Assembly: GCF_965363235.1 (NCBI RefSeq)
Contig: NC_134843.1
Location: 85,841,795 to 85,905,794 of the forward strand
Source: Mytilus galloprovincialis
Lineage: Eukaryota > Mollusca > Bivalvia > Mytilida > Mytilidae
Direction: 5' to 3'
Length of the DNA: 64,000 bases
This document shows, one piece after another, positions 1 to 12,111 of this stretch. Each line of letters starts with the position of its first letter. Position 1 is the stretch's first letter. Under the pieces are notes generated by a model. The model did not search any database. It saw nothing but the letters and a program-made list of their open reading frames with translations, and was not told the origin of the DNA. The translations under genes and the position numbers were made by a program.

Positions 1-59
1 AACAGATTAATATTATATTTGTTATAAATATTATGAAATACATCCTTTAAACAGAGTAC

Positions 60-1328
60 ACATTTTTCAGATATCTGGCAACTCTTTTTGGAACTGGAAG
101 CAAACGTTAACTTTCGAAAATAGTACAACAAGCAAAATCTGCACTGTCCGATATTGGCTTTCATCACATCAGCAGAGACGAAATTATCGAAAACCATATT
201 ACTAATTTCGCTACTCAACTTTTTAGTAACTTCTTACCAGACTCTGTCATCATAATTGTGGATGGGACATATATTTATATACAGAAAAGCAATAAATTCA
301 AATTCCAGCGTCGATGCTTTTCTATGCATAAGCATAGACCTTTACTTAAACCGATGGTTGTTACGTCCACGGATGGATACATATCAAGAATATTGGGGCT
401 TAGCTGATGGCAAAAACAATGATGCTCTCATTGTTCAGCATATGGTGCGTTCAAATGAGGAAAATATGATGAAATGGTTTAAGAAAGATGATATTCTGAT
501 AATAGATAAAGGATTCAGAGATGCATTCGAGTTTTTACATGCCTGTGGGTTTCATACCGAATCGCCTGCGTTTCTTGCTAAATCTGCTAAGCAGTTTTAG
601 ACTGAAGAGGCTAACTTGTCTAAGATACTTAAATTAGATGGACGATTGAATCAGTCAACGCACGCATTAGAATATGGAAGTATTTCGATAAAGTTGTCCC
701 AAATATTGATATCTTAAACCTAAAAGAATACTTGAGAATAGTAGGAGCTATATGCAATAAATTCAAGCCAGCTTTAATTATATCCGTTGAAAAACACTGT
801 GACATAGCTAGAAGTATGTTAGAAAAGTCTTAACAACCAAATCTATTACAAGAAAGAGTTCTGAAAAAGGCATTGGGTAAACGATCACGAGAGTGGATTC
901 CGTTACACGATTGTAAACATTATGACAACTTCCCCAAACTGACAGTAGATTATTTACGATCTCTTACATTTGACTTTAACCAATTATACCAGACTCCTAA
1001 CTACGCCGACCATCATCTTGACAATGACGGTGATATCGATATCTTTTTACATACTGTCTCGTCGTCCATCGTTCAAGCCAAAATACAATCTAGACACTCT
1101 AGCTGTAAACAATACTGTTTTTGGCTTGAATTCAATGAAGTTGGTTGGTTTTGTGAGTGTAAGGCGGGTGCCCGAACTGTGGGATGTTATGTCCATGTAG
1201 CTACGATATTGTGATACATGGGACATGCCAGACATACAGATAATAAAACAAAGACAAACAGATATTCCAATGCATTCAAAGATGCCAGTGTAGACATTGA
1301 AACAGAGACCGATCTTGAACCAGATTAG
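60..1328 (+). pseudogene. Decayed DDE transposase with C-terminal SWIM zinc finger (DNA transposon)
   Basis: A DDE transposase of the DDE_Tnp_4 type can be read in pieces. The first Asp lies in IIVVDGTYIYIQKSNKFKF-like sequence near 245-305, the second in ILIIDKGFRDAFEF (about 490-535), and a Glu in WTIESVNARIRIWKYF (about 640-685). The 873-1214 segment ends in a SWIM finger, CxC then CxH (CECKAG...GCYVH). After a TGA where a Trp codon is usual, it continues as YMGHARHTDN to a TAG at about 1328. At least two frame changes and two stops break the gene, so it is a dead copy. DDE plus SWIM is a combination I associate with abundant transposases in mussel genomes (recall, not searched). No terminal repeats were found; the 5' end may lie outside the window. 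Confidence 0.72.
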
Positions 1329-1624
1329 TTGATTTATATCATAAAATCATTAAATGTGTTTTGTATTAATATTTAATCCTGGCTTTTTATTGTTTTGTTA
1401 GTTTAAAGTTAAAAAAACCTAAAAATTCATGTAAATTACAAATCACATTACAACATTAACACGCTAACTAAGGCGACATATATTTTTTTATCCGGTATTT
1501 AATGCTCCTCATGGGCGTTAACAAACAACATCGATATAGGATTTGATAAACCCAAAAATTCGATAGTGTTGTCCTTGTTAATTGTAGGAATACCTGTTTC
1601 CGGTATGAATATCAATAATATGGT

Positions 1625-2060
1625 AATTTTTGAGTCTTATGTAGACGAAACGCGCGTCTGGCGTAAATTATAATCCTGGTACCTCTGATAACTATTTACA
1701 CAACTGGGTCGATGCCACTGCTGGTGGACGTTTCGTCACCGAGGGTATCACAAGCCCAGTATTCAACACTCCGGTGTTGACAGGAATATCAATAATGGGG
1801 TCATTTTTATAAATTCCCTATTTACAAAACTTTATATTTTGGAAAAAATAAGGATTTTCTTATCCCAGGCATAGATTACCTTAGCCGTGTTTGGCACTAA
1901 ATTTTTGGAATTTTGGATCCTCAATGCTCTACAATTTTGTACTTGTTTGGCTTTATAAATATTTTGATATGAGCGTCACTGATGAGTTTTATGTAGACGA
2001 AACGCACGTCTGGCGTACTAAATTATAATCCTGGTACGTTTGATAACTATTTCATGTACT
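1625..2060 (+). repeat. Dispersed repeat A, two direct repeats flanking a 330-bp core
   Basis: Two copies of a block of about 50 bp containing GTAGACGAAACGCGCGTCT-like sequence (about 1640 and 1990) flank a core that includes 'gatgccactgctggtgga'. The same arrangement recurs at 41060-41470, and part of it in reverse at 4645-4860. Each flanking block holds a short palindrome (GACG...CGTC). The block-core-block layout suggests one period plus of a tandem repeat. No coding capacity is seen. Confidence 0.7.
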
Positions 2061-3978
2061 ATAATTAGTATCTATCGGGCTATTTAAAACATGATTTGCC
2101 GTATTAATCAAATGAAAAAATTCCACGGGAAATTGGCCCTCGCTCTTTGTTATATTATTTATCCTAGAGTGAAATATATTCCTTATCATTATTCATCACT
2201 TCTCTAGTTTTGTATTCGGAAATCACAAGGACAAGATAGATTTTGCATCTTTCTTTATTACTGTTGTAAATCAGTTATGTTATATAAATCAGGACTTCCT
2301 GCATTTCTTTTCATAGGCAGGGTTAACACGTATTTCTACAAAGATATATGGCTATCTTTGACAATTTTTATGTCTGTTTATTTTGTTCACACATTTATTT
2401 TCAATATAATGGATTTGATGCGATTGTCATACAAGAGAGAATTTTAGCTAGCTCTAAAACCAGGTTTAATCAACCATTTTCTACATAAAGAAGTGTCTGT
2501 CCAAAGTCAGTAATATGACAGTTGTTACCCATATTTTCCATGTGTGTGAACTTTGTTTTTTGCCATTTGTTCAGGGACTTTCCGTTTTGCTATATGCGTT
2601 TTTCTAGAAGTTATGAGCAATGTGATACTATTAGCTTTTCAATTGTCAATAATAAACATTCCTCAATTAATGCAATACCCTCGTGCATGTTGAAATTATA
2701 CGGACTTTATCGAAAATAGTGTACCACTGACACAAACAATTCTCAAATAGAGTTATGTGGAAATACGACTTAAACCGACGCTGGATAGTTTTTCGGTCAT
2801 TATCAATAGTTTGTGATCGAAACGATATAATAGAAAGGATATGAAGTATCACTTCGTGACACCAAATCAGTATTTGCGTAAAAAAACACAATCAAAAAGC
2901 AAAACAACAGCGCTTTTATTACTATTCATCCGCTCAAAGTCACAGTAAGACTTCAAAACGTAGCTAATCAATTTCTCACCTCACGACAAGTTTAGGACGT
3001 CCCACATCACCGTCCAGAACGGAAGTCTTAGAAAAAAAATTAGATATACTTTGTAAGCTGTAACACCACCTTATCGGGCCCGGTCAGAAACCACCGTACA
3101 ATAAAGAAGTACATATTTAAAACAAAATAGTTCCTATGAATAAAGGTAAATCTTAGATATCTTAGATATGTCTGGTTTTGACTTGTTTTCGGAGTTTTGG
3201 ATCATTGGATAACAGTGATCTATTATCTGTGAATTTAATTTCTGTACATAATGTCTAAATCTGGTTATGATGGAAAAAAATGTTTCAATCGAAATCTTAA
3301 TTTGAAATCAAGAAATAAGAAAAAAGTGTTTTCCATATTCGTTGCGTACGGAGTAATTGGTCAACACAAATTTGAAAGTGGTAATGTCATTGTGTTGTTG
3401 CCGTTATTTGACATTTTTTTTCTCTTACTGTCCGGATAGTAACAAACGGTTTGAATACAACCTCAATCAATTCATCTTATATACCATTGGCATTTGCATT
3501 TATGGTCATGGTATTGGTCAGATCATTAGTCAATCCATTAGTCTAATCTGTTTACACTTGTTACCGTAAGATGGTTTACTATTGATTAATTCGTTCGATG
3601 TTTTTGATCGTTTGTTTTTGCCATATGATTAGGGACTTCCCGTTTTGAATTTTTCTCGGAGTTCAGTATTTTTGTGATTTTATTTTTTGCAATGTGAGAT
3701 TATCAGAAATGATTAATAAAATATTAACCTGGTGATAAGCTAATAATCAGGTATCGTCCTATAAGCACGATACTTATCACCTTTCAGAAGAACAGATATC
3801 ACTTCGCGAAAACCTTTAGTGTACATATGTTCCAAGTTTTTTAAAATGGCATTGAATAGTGCTATCTTTTGTTTGATATTCGGTTTCGGCGTAGAGGTGT
3901 ATGTCTTTTGTTGTCTGAAAGATAATCATGTACCTGGTAACGGAAATATTTCATCATTTTTTTATATCGATAAATAAA
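2061..3978. other. Stretch without recognised gene
   Basis: AT-rich DNA with only short chance reading frames on both strands. I see no splice-consistent exons, long repeats or RNA genes. A palindromic 'tcttagatatcttagatat' stretch lies near 3150. Confidence 0.5.
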
Positions 3979-4258
3979 GGCAACAGTAGTATACCGCTGT
4001 TCAAACTCATAAATTCTTGGACAAAAAACAAAATCGGGGTAACAAACTAAAGCTGAGGAAAACGTATTAAATATAAGAGGAGAACAACGACACAACACTA
4101 CAATGTAACACACACAGAAACGAACCAAGCATCAGAAAAAATCCCACGAGAATAACAAATATAACATCAAAACCAAAAACATGAATTTGGGATAGACAAG
4201 TACCATGACACGTCTTATCGCAATGTGAATTTACACTAAAAAATAAGAGAAAACCGAT
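3979..4258 (+). repeat. Dispersed repeat B, full-looking copy
   Basis: A block of about 280 bp starting 'cagtagtataccgctgtt' and containing 'gaggagaacaacgacaca'. Closely similar copies lie at 20110-20310 (plus) and 9200-9365 (minus), with scraps at 11783-11815 and 44856-44893 (minus). It is noncoding and I could not define terminal repeats. It may be the end of a longer element. Confidence 0.7.
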
Positions 4259-4644
4259 ATATATTATATATATTAATTAACTGATGAGAACCCTCGCAAT
4301 ACACATCTAGTACCTTTTCCTGAGACTGTGTGTCTTTACTTTTACAGTAAATTTCATCAACGATTTACAAACAATTTTTTGGTAAGGTTACTACGTCATT
4401 GTGGGTGAGAAAAATGTTGTCAAATCTTTCAATCTGTTAAAATTTATTAGTTGTCAATTTAAAAACTTGACCACTTTGCGTAGTAGGATGGTGTTTATAA
4501 GACAAAAGCCTCGTCCGTGGTTGTTGTCTGTCGATTAAAAAAACTGCATCATCGTAATTTTACACTATTCCTGTTTCATCAAAATCCGGGGCCTTTTAAA
4601 AAAATTAAAAATATAAAATCATTTTATTAATTCTATGTGAATAG

Positions 4645-4860
4645 TTATCAAAGGTACCAGGATTATAATTTAACACGCCAGCCGCGAGTTTCGTCTACAT
4701 AAGACTCATCAGTCACGTTCAGATTAAAATAGTTATCAAACCAAATAAGTACAAAGTTGAACAGCACTGAGGGCCCGAAATTCCGAAACGCTGTGACAAA
4801 TATGGCTACGTTAATCTATTCCTGGGATTAGAAAATCCTTAGTTTTAGGCAGACGTAGCT
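4645..4860 (-). repeat. Dispersed repeat A, partial inverted copy
   Basis: Read on the minus strand this matches the block and part of the core at 1625-2060, including the palindromic GACGAAAC...GTCTGGCGT motif near 4675-4700. It is truncated compared with the other two copies. Confidence 0.6.
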
Positions 4861-4939
4861 GTAGAATATTTTTTTGAAATACCGCCTATCAAATATGAAC
4901 AGACTACATCAAATACTTGTTTAAATAATTTAAAATGAA

Positions 4940-5400
4940 CTTTATCACGGTGGGTATGGTTGTCCTGCGAGAGAACGTTCTGTGCTGGTGATTCGGTCCT
5001 GACGGGTGCTGTGATCAATGAAAAAATGTAAACAAAGACGAAAATGATGATTTTTGACGTTTTCACTCAAAAAAAATGGAAGAAAACAGTTGAGATTTTT
5101 CAATTTTGTTTCTTATGGGTTCATATATAAACCATTAAAAAGTTGACCCTCTAAACTGTTTCAGTAAGCGTAACACAAAAATGCTCATTTTCAGAAAATC
5201 TAGAACTGAAAAAATAAAACAAAAATGCTCATAGAGTCCGCTTTCTATACCGCAATCCACACGACAAAACTATTTTGTGAAAAAAAAACTGCAATTTATT
5301 AAAATTTAGCATTTTCTCAATTTATTCATGTCCTGATACTGTGCTGGTGGGTCCTGTCATTGTGCTTGTGGGTCCTGATACGGTGCTGGTGATTTTGGAT
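4940..5400 (-). repeat. Dispersed repeat C with 'ccagcacag' subrepeats
   Basis: Segments at 4946-5015 and 5330-5400 contain repeated 'gtgctggtgggtcctg' units. The first matches, inverted, the segment at about 8565-8655 over roughly 85 bp, including 'gttctctcgcaggacaac'. The minus-strand reading frame across 5322-5555 that shows repeated Ser-Gly-Pro-Thr-Ser-Thr is explained by these subrepeats, not by a gene. Confidence 0.6.
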
Positions 5401-7176
5401 AAGAAGTTGGTCATATTTGAAACAAATGTTACAAAATCAATAAAATTGGGCAGATAATTGTTGTCAATAGGATCTATGACGCCTATTTTAGCTCTTGTGC
5501 GTCCATTTGGCTGTTTAATATGTGTTTTCAAATGATCGTAACTTGTATTACACAATTACATAAAAGGGCAATATCTTTCGTCCAGTATCAGATAACAATA
5601 TATAGTATCTAAAATAAGAATAGTTTTATTAAGATATTAAATGCCCCTAACATTGATGCTTCAACAATGATCAAAGCCCATACCGCATAGACATGTTTGT
5701 TAGCGCTCCGCATACCCCTCCCCACTTCCACCCAACCAACCTTCCTCATTTCCTCCTTCATTGTTACAGTGGTGTACCAACACAACAATTTATCACATAA
5801 AATAATAACACAAAGACACACATTATTGAACAACGAATGCTCGCAGGTACTGAAAGCTAGTTCAAAGCCGCATTTTCAACTAATAGATAAACCATGTTCT
5901 CATATACAAAAGTCCCAATCGTGTCGATTAAAAAAGTCTCAAAACTTAAGTTCACATTTTAATGTTTGATGAAGCAGAACTTTAAAAGTGTGCAGTGAAT
6001 CTTGTGCTCACAACAGTTATTGTCATAATTATGTTTACATAAGACTTACAAAGGAATTAAGAAGGTACCAAGAAATATTTTATACAGTTCAATTTAATGA
6101 TCATGAATGGAAGGAAATGGTACGGAAGTTTACATAGGACAAAAAGAAATTGATAGTATTTTTTGGCGAAAGACGTAAACGCTTATTTGCATCATATAGT
6201 ACAGCTCTTCTATAAAAGCATGCAAAAAAAAACTTTGATTGACTCGTTTGCTTGGATGTTTTCAAACAATAGGTAGGCGGAGTTTCAATAAATACTGGGA
6301 TTTGATTGGACAAATACTAACTGACAGGAATTGAAGTAATGTTTATTGTCCAAACAAATTCTAGTATATAGTAAACAGACTACTTACCTGTCGTTTAAAA
6401 AGATCCAAACAATCATAGCAAGCAATCTGATCAATGGTTTGCTTCGCATATATTTATAGAAGAGCTGTAAATTCTAAAAAAAAATTCTTATTGTCGTAGA
6501 TGGTTAAATCCTCAACAAAATCTCAATAACTTTGTTGGAACGAATAAAGGTTTTAAATCAAATTTCGTGGACTTTTCAGCTTACACCCTGACGAGGCATG
6601 TTAACTGTTCGTATGCTGTTGCACCTGACGCACGGAAACTTCCACATTTCCATCTTCTTTTCTGAAATATTTTACCCAGCTCATACTTGACAGGATTGTT
6701 ATCCTAGAAAAGGTGTAACCAATGAATTGAACACAAGTTAAAAATTCCACAATACTTTATAATCCATTTTATGTGTCAATTTGTTCGAAAAAAAAGTCGA
6801 AAAGAAGAGAGTTTTTTTAATGTCATGATTATCTGTCGCTTTCTAGATCTATGCTTAGCATTTATTTCAGATGACATGGACTCCTCACCCTGGTGACCCT
6901 GCTGCCTTTCATAACTTTATCCGTATACATATATTAATAGATAAACAAAAGGCTGCAACTGGTATTTTTGTATTTAAAATGATTCGTTGTAACGAGAATA
7001 TTTGTGGTGAATGGAAACTGTGGGGTCAAAATCTTAAATTGCTTATAAATGTTGCTGGACCCAGTTTCGTTATCTGATCTGAATTTTCTGAAATGTGCAA
7101 GGTATATAGACATCAGCCTTTTGATTTTTTTACTCGGTAAGTTTTGCCCTAATTGCTTGAACTTTTGCAATATTAA
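5401..7176. other. Stretch without recognised gene
   Basis: Holds a short fragment of dispersed repeat D near 5650-5700 ('cttcaacaatgatcaaagc'). The rest is unrecognised AT-rich DNA. Confidence 0.45.
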
Positions 7177-7440
7177 AGCCGATTTCAATGAGTGTATAGA
7201 CAAAGGGAATATCTTTGGTTATCTTGCTTGCTGAACAGAAAAGTCATTGTTAGGTTATGTAAACTATCCTACTTTAAGAGTAGACTAGTGCGACAAATGA
7301 CACATCTTTCTGTCTGTAGGACCAGGCTACTTCGAAAAGAGGGTAGTTTACCTTACCTAACAATGACTTCACGGTTTAGCTAACAAGCAAGCTAACCAAA
7401 GATATTACCACCTTTGCCTACATACTCAATGGAATCGGCT
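7177..7440. mobile_element. Foldback MITE
   Basis: The sequence is an inverted repeat. The left arm runs from 7177 (agccgatttcaatgagt) to about 7290 and the right arm from about 7320 to 7440 (reverse of agccgattccattgagta), with a loop of about 30 bp. Both arms share 'atatctttggtta' and 'aagtcattgttagg'. No coding capacity; a non-autonomous foldback transposon is the simplest reading. The target duplication is unclear. Confidence 0.72.
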
Positions 7441-7692
7441 GTAACTAAAAACTCGAATACATTTTAACAGACATTGGTCATGTTTGTTGATGAATATTAT
7501 TTTCCTAGGTTAATCATTTGGTAACATTTGGTCAAGTAATTTCAGAAAAGATCTTTTTGTAATTGCGGACACCAAGACAATACATGAACCTCACACGACC
7601 CCTCGACACAGGTGAGCTTACATATGATCTTATATCGATTCGGGTTGATAACCAGTTGAAATTAAGCCAGTTTTTTGTGTGTGTATATTTGT

Positions 7693-7880
7693 ATTGTTTT
7701 ATAAAAAAGAAGATGTGGTATGATTGCAAATGAGACAACTATCCACAAAAAACCATAATGACACATACATTAACAACTATAGGTCACCGTACGGCCTTCA
7801 ACAATGAGCAAAGCCCAAACCGCATAGTCAGCTATAAAAGGCTCCGATAAGACATTGTAAAACAATTCAAACGAGAAAAC
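7693..7880 (+). repeat. Dispersed repeat D (SINE-like), copy 1
   Basis: Starts 'gatgtggtatgattgc' and continues through 'aggtcaccgtacggcc' and 'cttcaacaatgagcaaag' to an 'aacgagaaaactaacggcc' tail. Other copies are at 54150-54470, 55155-55290 and 60578-60680, with scraps at 5650-5700 and 13700-13740. No tRNA-like head was recognised. It may be the 3' part of a larger retroelement (see 49890-50700). Confidence 0.7.
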
Positions 7881-8379
7881 TAACGGCCTTATTTATGTAA
7901 AAAAAAATTAAAAAAATCTATTTTTTTGCTCTCAATTTTTATGCAAAACCTTTTACATTTTTATTTTATGGGTTATTGTTGAAGGTCGTACGATGACGTA
8001 TGGTTGTTAACACATACTTCCTTTGGTTTCTTATGGAAATGTGTCCATTGACAACAAACATACACATCATCTACTTCATATAAGTATTGTAAAAATTACA
8101 ACGTATTTTGGTGATCTTGCAAAATGATCGTAATCCCGAAAATCGTAAACATATTTTCTTATCTTACAAGGGGGCAAGAAGGGTTCCATTAACAGGCCAA
8201 CAAATAAGATTACAGTTAATTTAAAAAAAAATAAAAAAAGAGGTATTTTTTCTCTCATAATAACATTAAACAGATTCACAACAATGTCAATTTCAAGAAA
8301 GCAGACAACAGTTAATTAGTCAATAACAGTACAGCATCAATGATCTTGAATATATGCCACTTTTAACTAAAACATAAAG

Positions 8380-8660
8380 GCACAGAACCAGGACCGTTTT
8401 TCTTATCACCAGCACAGCGTCAGGACAATTCCGTTTAACGAACTTGCACGACTTTTGCAATATAATATTGTTGTAATATACTTTGCATGGTACTTATGAC
8501 GCATCAGAGAAAAATTAAGCAAGAAAACAGTCGTTTAATTGCCGTTCTGATACAATGTAAACAAACCCACCAGCACAGAATCAGGACCCACCAGCACCTG
8601 ACAGGACCAAATCACGAGCACAGAACGTTCTCTCGCAGGACAACCATACCCACCGTGTTT
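8380..8660 (+). repeat. Dispersed repeat C, second locus
   Basis: Contains 'cccaccagcacag' units at 8400-8415 and 8567-8620, then 'gttctctcgcaggacaac', which matches the inverted copy at 4940-5015. On the minus strand this block holds an AATAAA near 8655-8661, which could serve the peptide gene that ends at 8842. Confidence 0.55.
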
Positions 8661-8661
8661 A
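8655..8661 (-). promoter_or_regulatory. Possible polyadenylation signal for the peptide gene
   Basis: AATAAA on the minus strand, about 185 bases beyond the stop codon at 8842. It lies inside dispersed repeat C, so chance occurrence is possible. Confidence 0.3.
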
Positions 8662-8841
8662 TTTGGGTATGAATATGTCTTAATGCTCACACATGCACAG
8701 ATAAGTTGTCCTTTTTTATAGAAAAAAAGCTATATAATAAAATAAAAACAAATATACTCTTCGATGTTGCAGCAATATTCTATAAATCAGATGTATTACA
8801 CAAACAATCACAAATATATACAAGGAATACACAAATAATTG

Positions 8842-10167
8842 TTAGTTTTCACGTTTTCCATTCAGTCTAACATGGTAGCCTCGGGATCTGAGAAGTTGAA
8901 GCAAATATTGCCGAGATATTCTGTGCTGCGGGCGACTCCATTTCTTTTGAGGGAGAACCAGGTCACTTGGCATTGACATTTGAGGTTTGTTATGAATTTC
9001 TGCTTGTATCAGGGACAAAAGAAGCTCAAGATCAGGATTATTAGTCCTCAGCTGTACACTGTCAGCTTGTTCTTTACATGTTACCCCAAGACTCATATTC
9101 AACCTATGAAAAGAATTTAATTATTAATAAAATCCCACAACGTGCATTTAGGAAGAAATATTCATAGGAAATTGGATATAGGATACTAATTTGGTAACTT
9201 ATTCTCCGTCTATTGTGTTACATTTTAATGTTGCGTCGTTGTTCTCCTCTAATATTAAATGCGTTTCCCTCAGTTTTGGTTTGTTACCCCGATTTTGTTT
9301 TTTGTCCATAGATTTATGAATTTTGAACAGCGGTATACTACTGTTGCCTTTATTTACCACTACTGTTTTGTAAAACATATCATTTATGGGGAAAAAAGTT
9401 AAACATTTTGAATTCCAATGGTCACATTTACGTAATGAGGCCAAAAACTAGTCTGCACACAATTCATATGTAAAAATTAAAGGTAGAACTAATTCATCCC
9501 CTTCTACAAGAGATTGTATGTGAAGTCATTAAAACTTGAAGTATTTTAAAACAAGACTATATGTTGAAACCTATTGCAAACTATTGATGGCATTATTATA
9601 ACATTGCATGCATGTTTCATTACAATACGTCATTTTCAATGTCTAACATCCATCTCGCGTTATTATGAAATCCACTTTCATTTCAAAATGAAATGTAACT
9701 TTCATGATGACACTAGCTCTAACAATAAAGCACACAGGTAAATAAAAGGAAACTTGATGGAAATATTATTTTCATGGTCCTGGCAAAACAATGTAATTAT
9801 AAGTATTGAATGCTACTTTAAGCAATGATTTTACACCCCAATAAAAAAAACCCAGAAGAATTCAACTCTTAGATATTTACACACGTGGAGTGAAAAACTT
9901 AGTTTAAACAATTTTCAAAAATAATTATTTTTTTCATCTGCAAAGCACATGTTTTTATTAAACCTGTAACAACATTTGCAGGTTTTCATTGTAAAGTATT
10001 ATTCAAATGATATTTTTGTAACAATATAACGAGATCCATCATTTGGTTTCAAATATTGGTGTAGCATTCTTATCATCTGAAACCATCTAAATTATAATCA
10101 TAGGTATGGTAAATAATACTTACAAGACAATAACAAGAACTGAATAGAATATTCTAATTGTCTCCAT
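8842..10167 (-). CDS. Putative secreted neuropeptide or hormone precursor, two coding exons
   Basis: Join 10167-10124 and 9103-8842, giving 101 residues plus TAA. Exon 1 starts at an ATG and ends in TT followed by GTAAGT. Exon 2 follows a pyrimidine-rich 'ttcttttcatag' acceptor and opens with G, so the junction makes an in-frame Leu. The joined N-terminus is a signal peptide (METIRIFYSVLVIV, then LLNMSLGVTC, residues 1-24), although its halves lie 1 kb apart. Residues 25-67 are an acidic to neutral spacer. Residues 68-69 are KK; residues 70-96 form a basic segment (WSRPQH...YHVRLN) with a likely helix RQYLLQLLRSRGY. Residues 97-99 are GKR, the usual signal for C-terminal amidation after prohormone cleavage, followed only by EN. 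The 'ttttag' just before the ATG suggests an upstream 5' UTR exon. I do not recognise the peptide family; a weak RQYL resemblance to molluscan NPF/NPY is noted but not claimed. Confidence 0.68.
9200..9365 (-). repeat. Dispersed repeat B, inverted copy
   Basis: Reverse-strand match to 3979-4150, including the motif read as 'gaggagaacaacgacgca' and the 'cagtagtataccgctgttc' end. It lies in the intron of the minus-strand peptide gene. Confidence 0.65.
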
Positions 10168-10189
10168 TATTCTAAAAGGAAAATAATAT

Positions 10190-12110
10190 TTGAGTACAGA
10201 TGTCTTTATCTTATATTTTTAGCATGATCTGTGTTTGTTTTTGCCAAAAACTATTTGGAGGTTATTTTGTTTACTTGTCAATTATACTGTTGTACTCACA
10301 AAATGTATCACGAAATATCTTAAACTTTCATAAATCCCACCTTGTTCTGGTAATCTATTGTTTATAAATAGTTCGAACAACCTTCAGTTTGTTTACTTTG
10401 GTTTAGATGGCCGCATTCCGATTTTATGTGAGTTGGTTTATGAATGTTCTACATCATTGTAAGAGTGAGGTCACGGAAGCTGTAGTTTTCCAAACTTTCT
10501 GTATGTAGATTCAGTTTACCTGTTATATTCCTTTTGATTTTGATTGTTTTTATTTCAGTTTCCACGTTTGTTTGTTGAACATTCATTTCGGTATATATTC
10601 CTCATTACTGATATATTTGGTAGCATCTACCTCTTGTGATTAAATTCCTAAATAACTCACCATCTATATAAAACTCTCATCGCTTTTGAACAGACATTTA
10701 TTTTATAACATACCATTTATAAATTCTTCATAAATATATTTAGAAATAAGCCTTCCTTGTGAAGTTCAATCCAAATACTGATCCGGACGTACTTTAATAA
10801 AGCATATTTGCATGTGTTCATGGTCTAACATACATAATTGGTTTTCGTTTATTGTTGAAGTATAAATCAGTATTTCGGTTTTCTCTCATTAAATAAATTC
10901 ACATTTTGTGCATATTGGGTGTTATTTTTTTTTATCTTTCTTCACGGTGTATAATTTTCTCATTTCAAATGCCGTCCGGTAACTTATTACTATTTACAAA
11001 TTTTTCGTTTTAATGACTTTTATACTAGTAATCAATGGTAACCACATTACATCTCCTTAGTTTTTATATCTTGTTTGTATAGTAAACTTAAATACAAAGT
11101 ACGAATGTTGTCCAAAAATATAACATGAAAATTCAAAAAATCTTGTACACATAATAAATATAAACCGAGACAAACCGATAAGTCACAAGTATACTATATC
11201 ATTGATATCACCCTGAATTATACTCGTTTTTTAAGTTTAGACCGGAGAATTCAAGTGACAATATTTGGACATGTAGTAAAGTAGATATAATAAAATATTA
11301 AAGCTCTTTGAATCTCACAAGATGTCAATGATGGCAAACTCAAAATAAAAAAACACAATGAAGGTAGACTCTAAATGAAAATACACAACGAAGTCAAACT
11401 CTAATCAAAAATACACCATGATGGCAAACTGGCAAACTCTAAATGAAAATACACAATGAAGGCAAACTCTCAATAAAAATACACAATTAAAAAAACAATG
11501 AATGGGTTTCATGATATACATACCTTTTTGCAGGTTCCTACTATATTAAATGACAGATGTAAAAACATTCCGGGTTTTATAGGGTTACATGTCATTCATT
11601 ATCAATGATGACTGTGTTCTTCTGAAAGGTTCTAGTAAATGACGTTTTCTGTGATCTGATTACATTGTGCGACTTTTCTCACTTCAAAACTTAATTATGA
11701 TTATAACATGTACTCTAACAATACGCCTTTGTTGTAGTATTTATAAGCCAATTATTTTCAAGCCAATTAAACATTCATGTTGTACTGTTGCCTTTATAAA
11801 CCACTATTTTTGTGAAGACTCCATATGTTTTTGTACTATTTAGGTTCATTTGGTACTGATTTATTGATCTATGTCGTATATCTCCCCTTAGTTGTAAAAA
11901 GAAAATACTCTTATCATTCTCCATTTGAGTCCCGACTTCAATCAATTAAGAATTATACTTCTTATAGGTTAAATAAATGGGTCTTTACTTTTAAGAAAAT
12001 ACAACGAAGCAAACATACTCCCGTTAAACTAGATTCTATGGAAACCGGACAAGTGTTTTCCTAACAATAACAGTTTATTCATTGGATTTTCTTTGCTAGA
12101 ATTGTCTTAA
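10190..12110. other. Upstream region of the peptide gene, with a 30-bp minisatellite
   Basis: About five imperfect 30-bp units built on 'gatggcaaactctaaatg' lie at 11330-11490. The rest is AT-rich with no recognised gene. A 5' UTR exon and promoter of the minus-strand peptide gene should lie here, but I could not place them. Confidence 0.45.
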
Positions 12111-12111
12111 C

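Noticed and set aside
5322-5555. Ser-Gly-Pro-Thr repeat protein on the minus strand
   Set aside because: Explained by dispersed repeat C subrepeats; the same sequence occurs noncoding at 8380-8660.
6871-7077. 68-residue frame after a 'tttcag' acceptor-like site
   Set aside because: No matching upstream exon, no donor, no recognisable motif, and it runs into the region of a foldback MITE.
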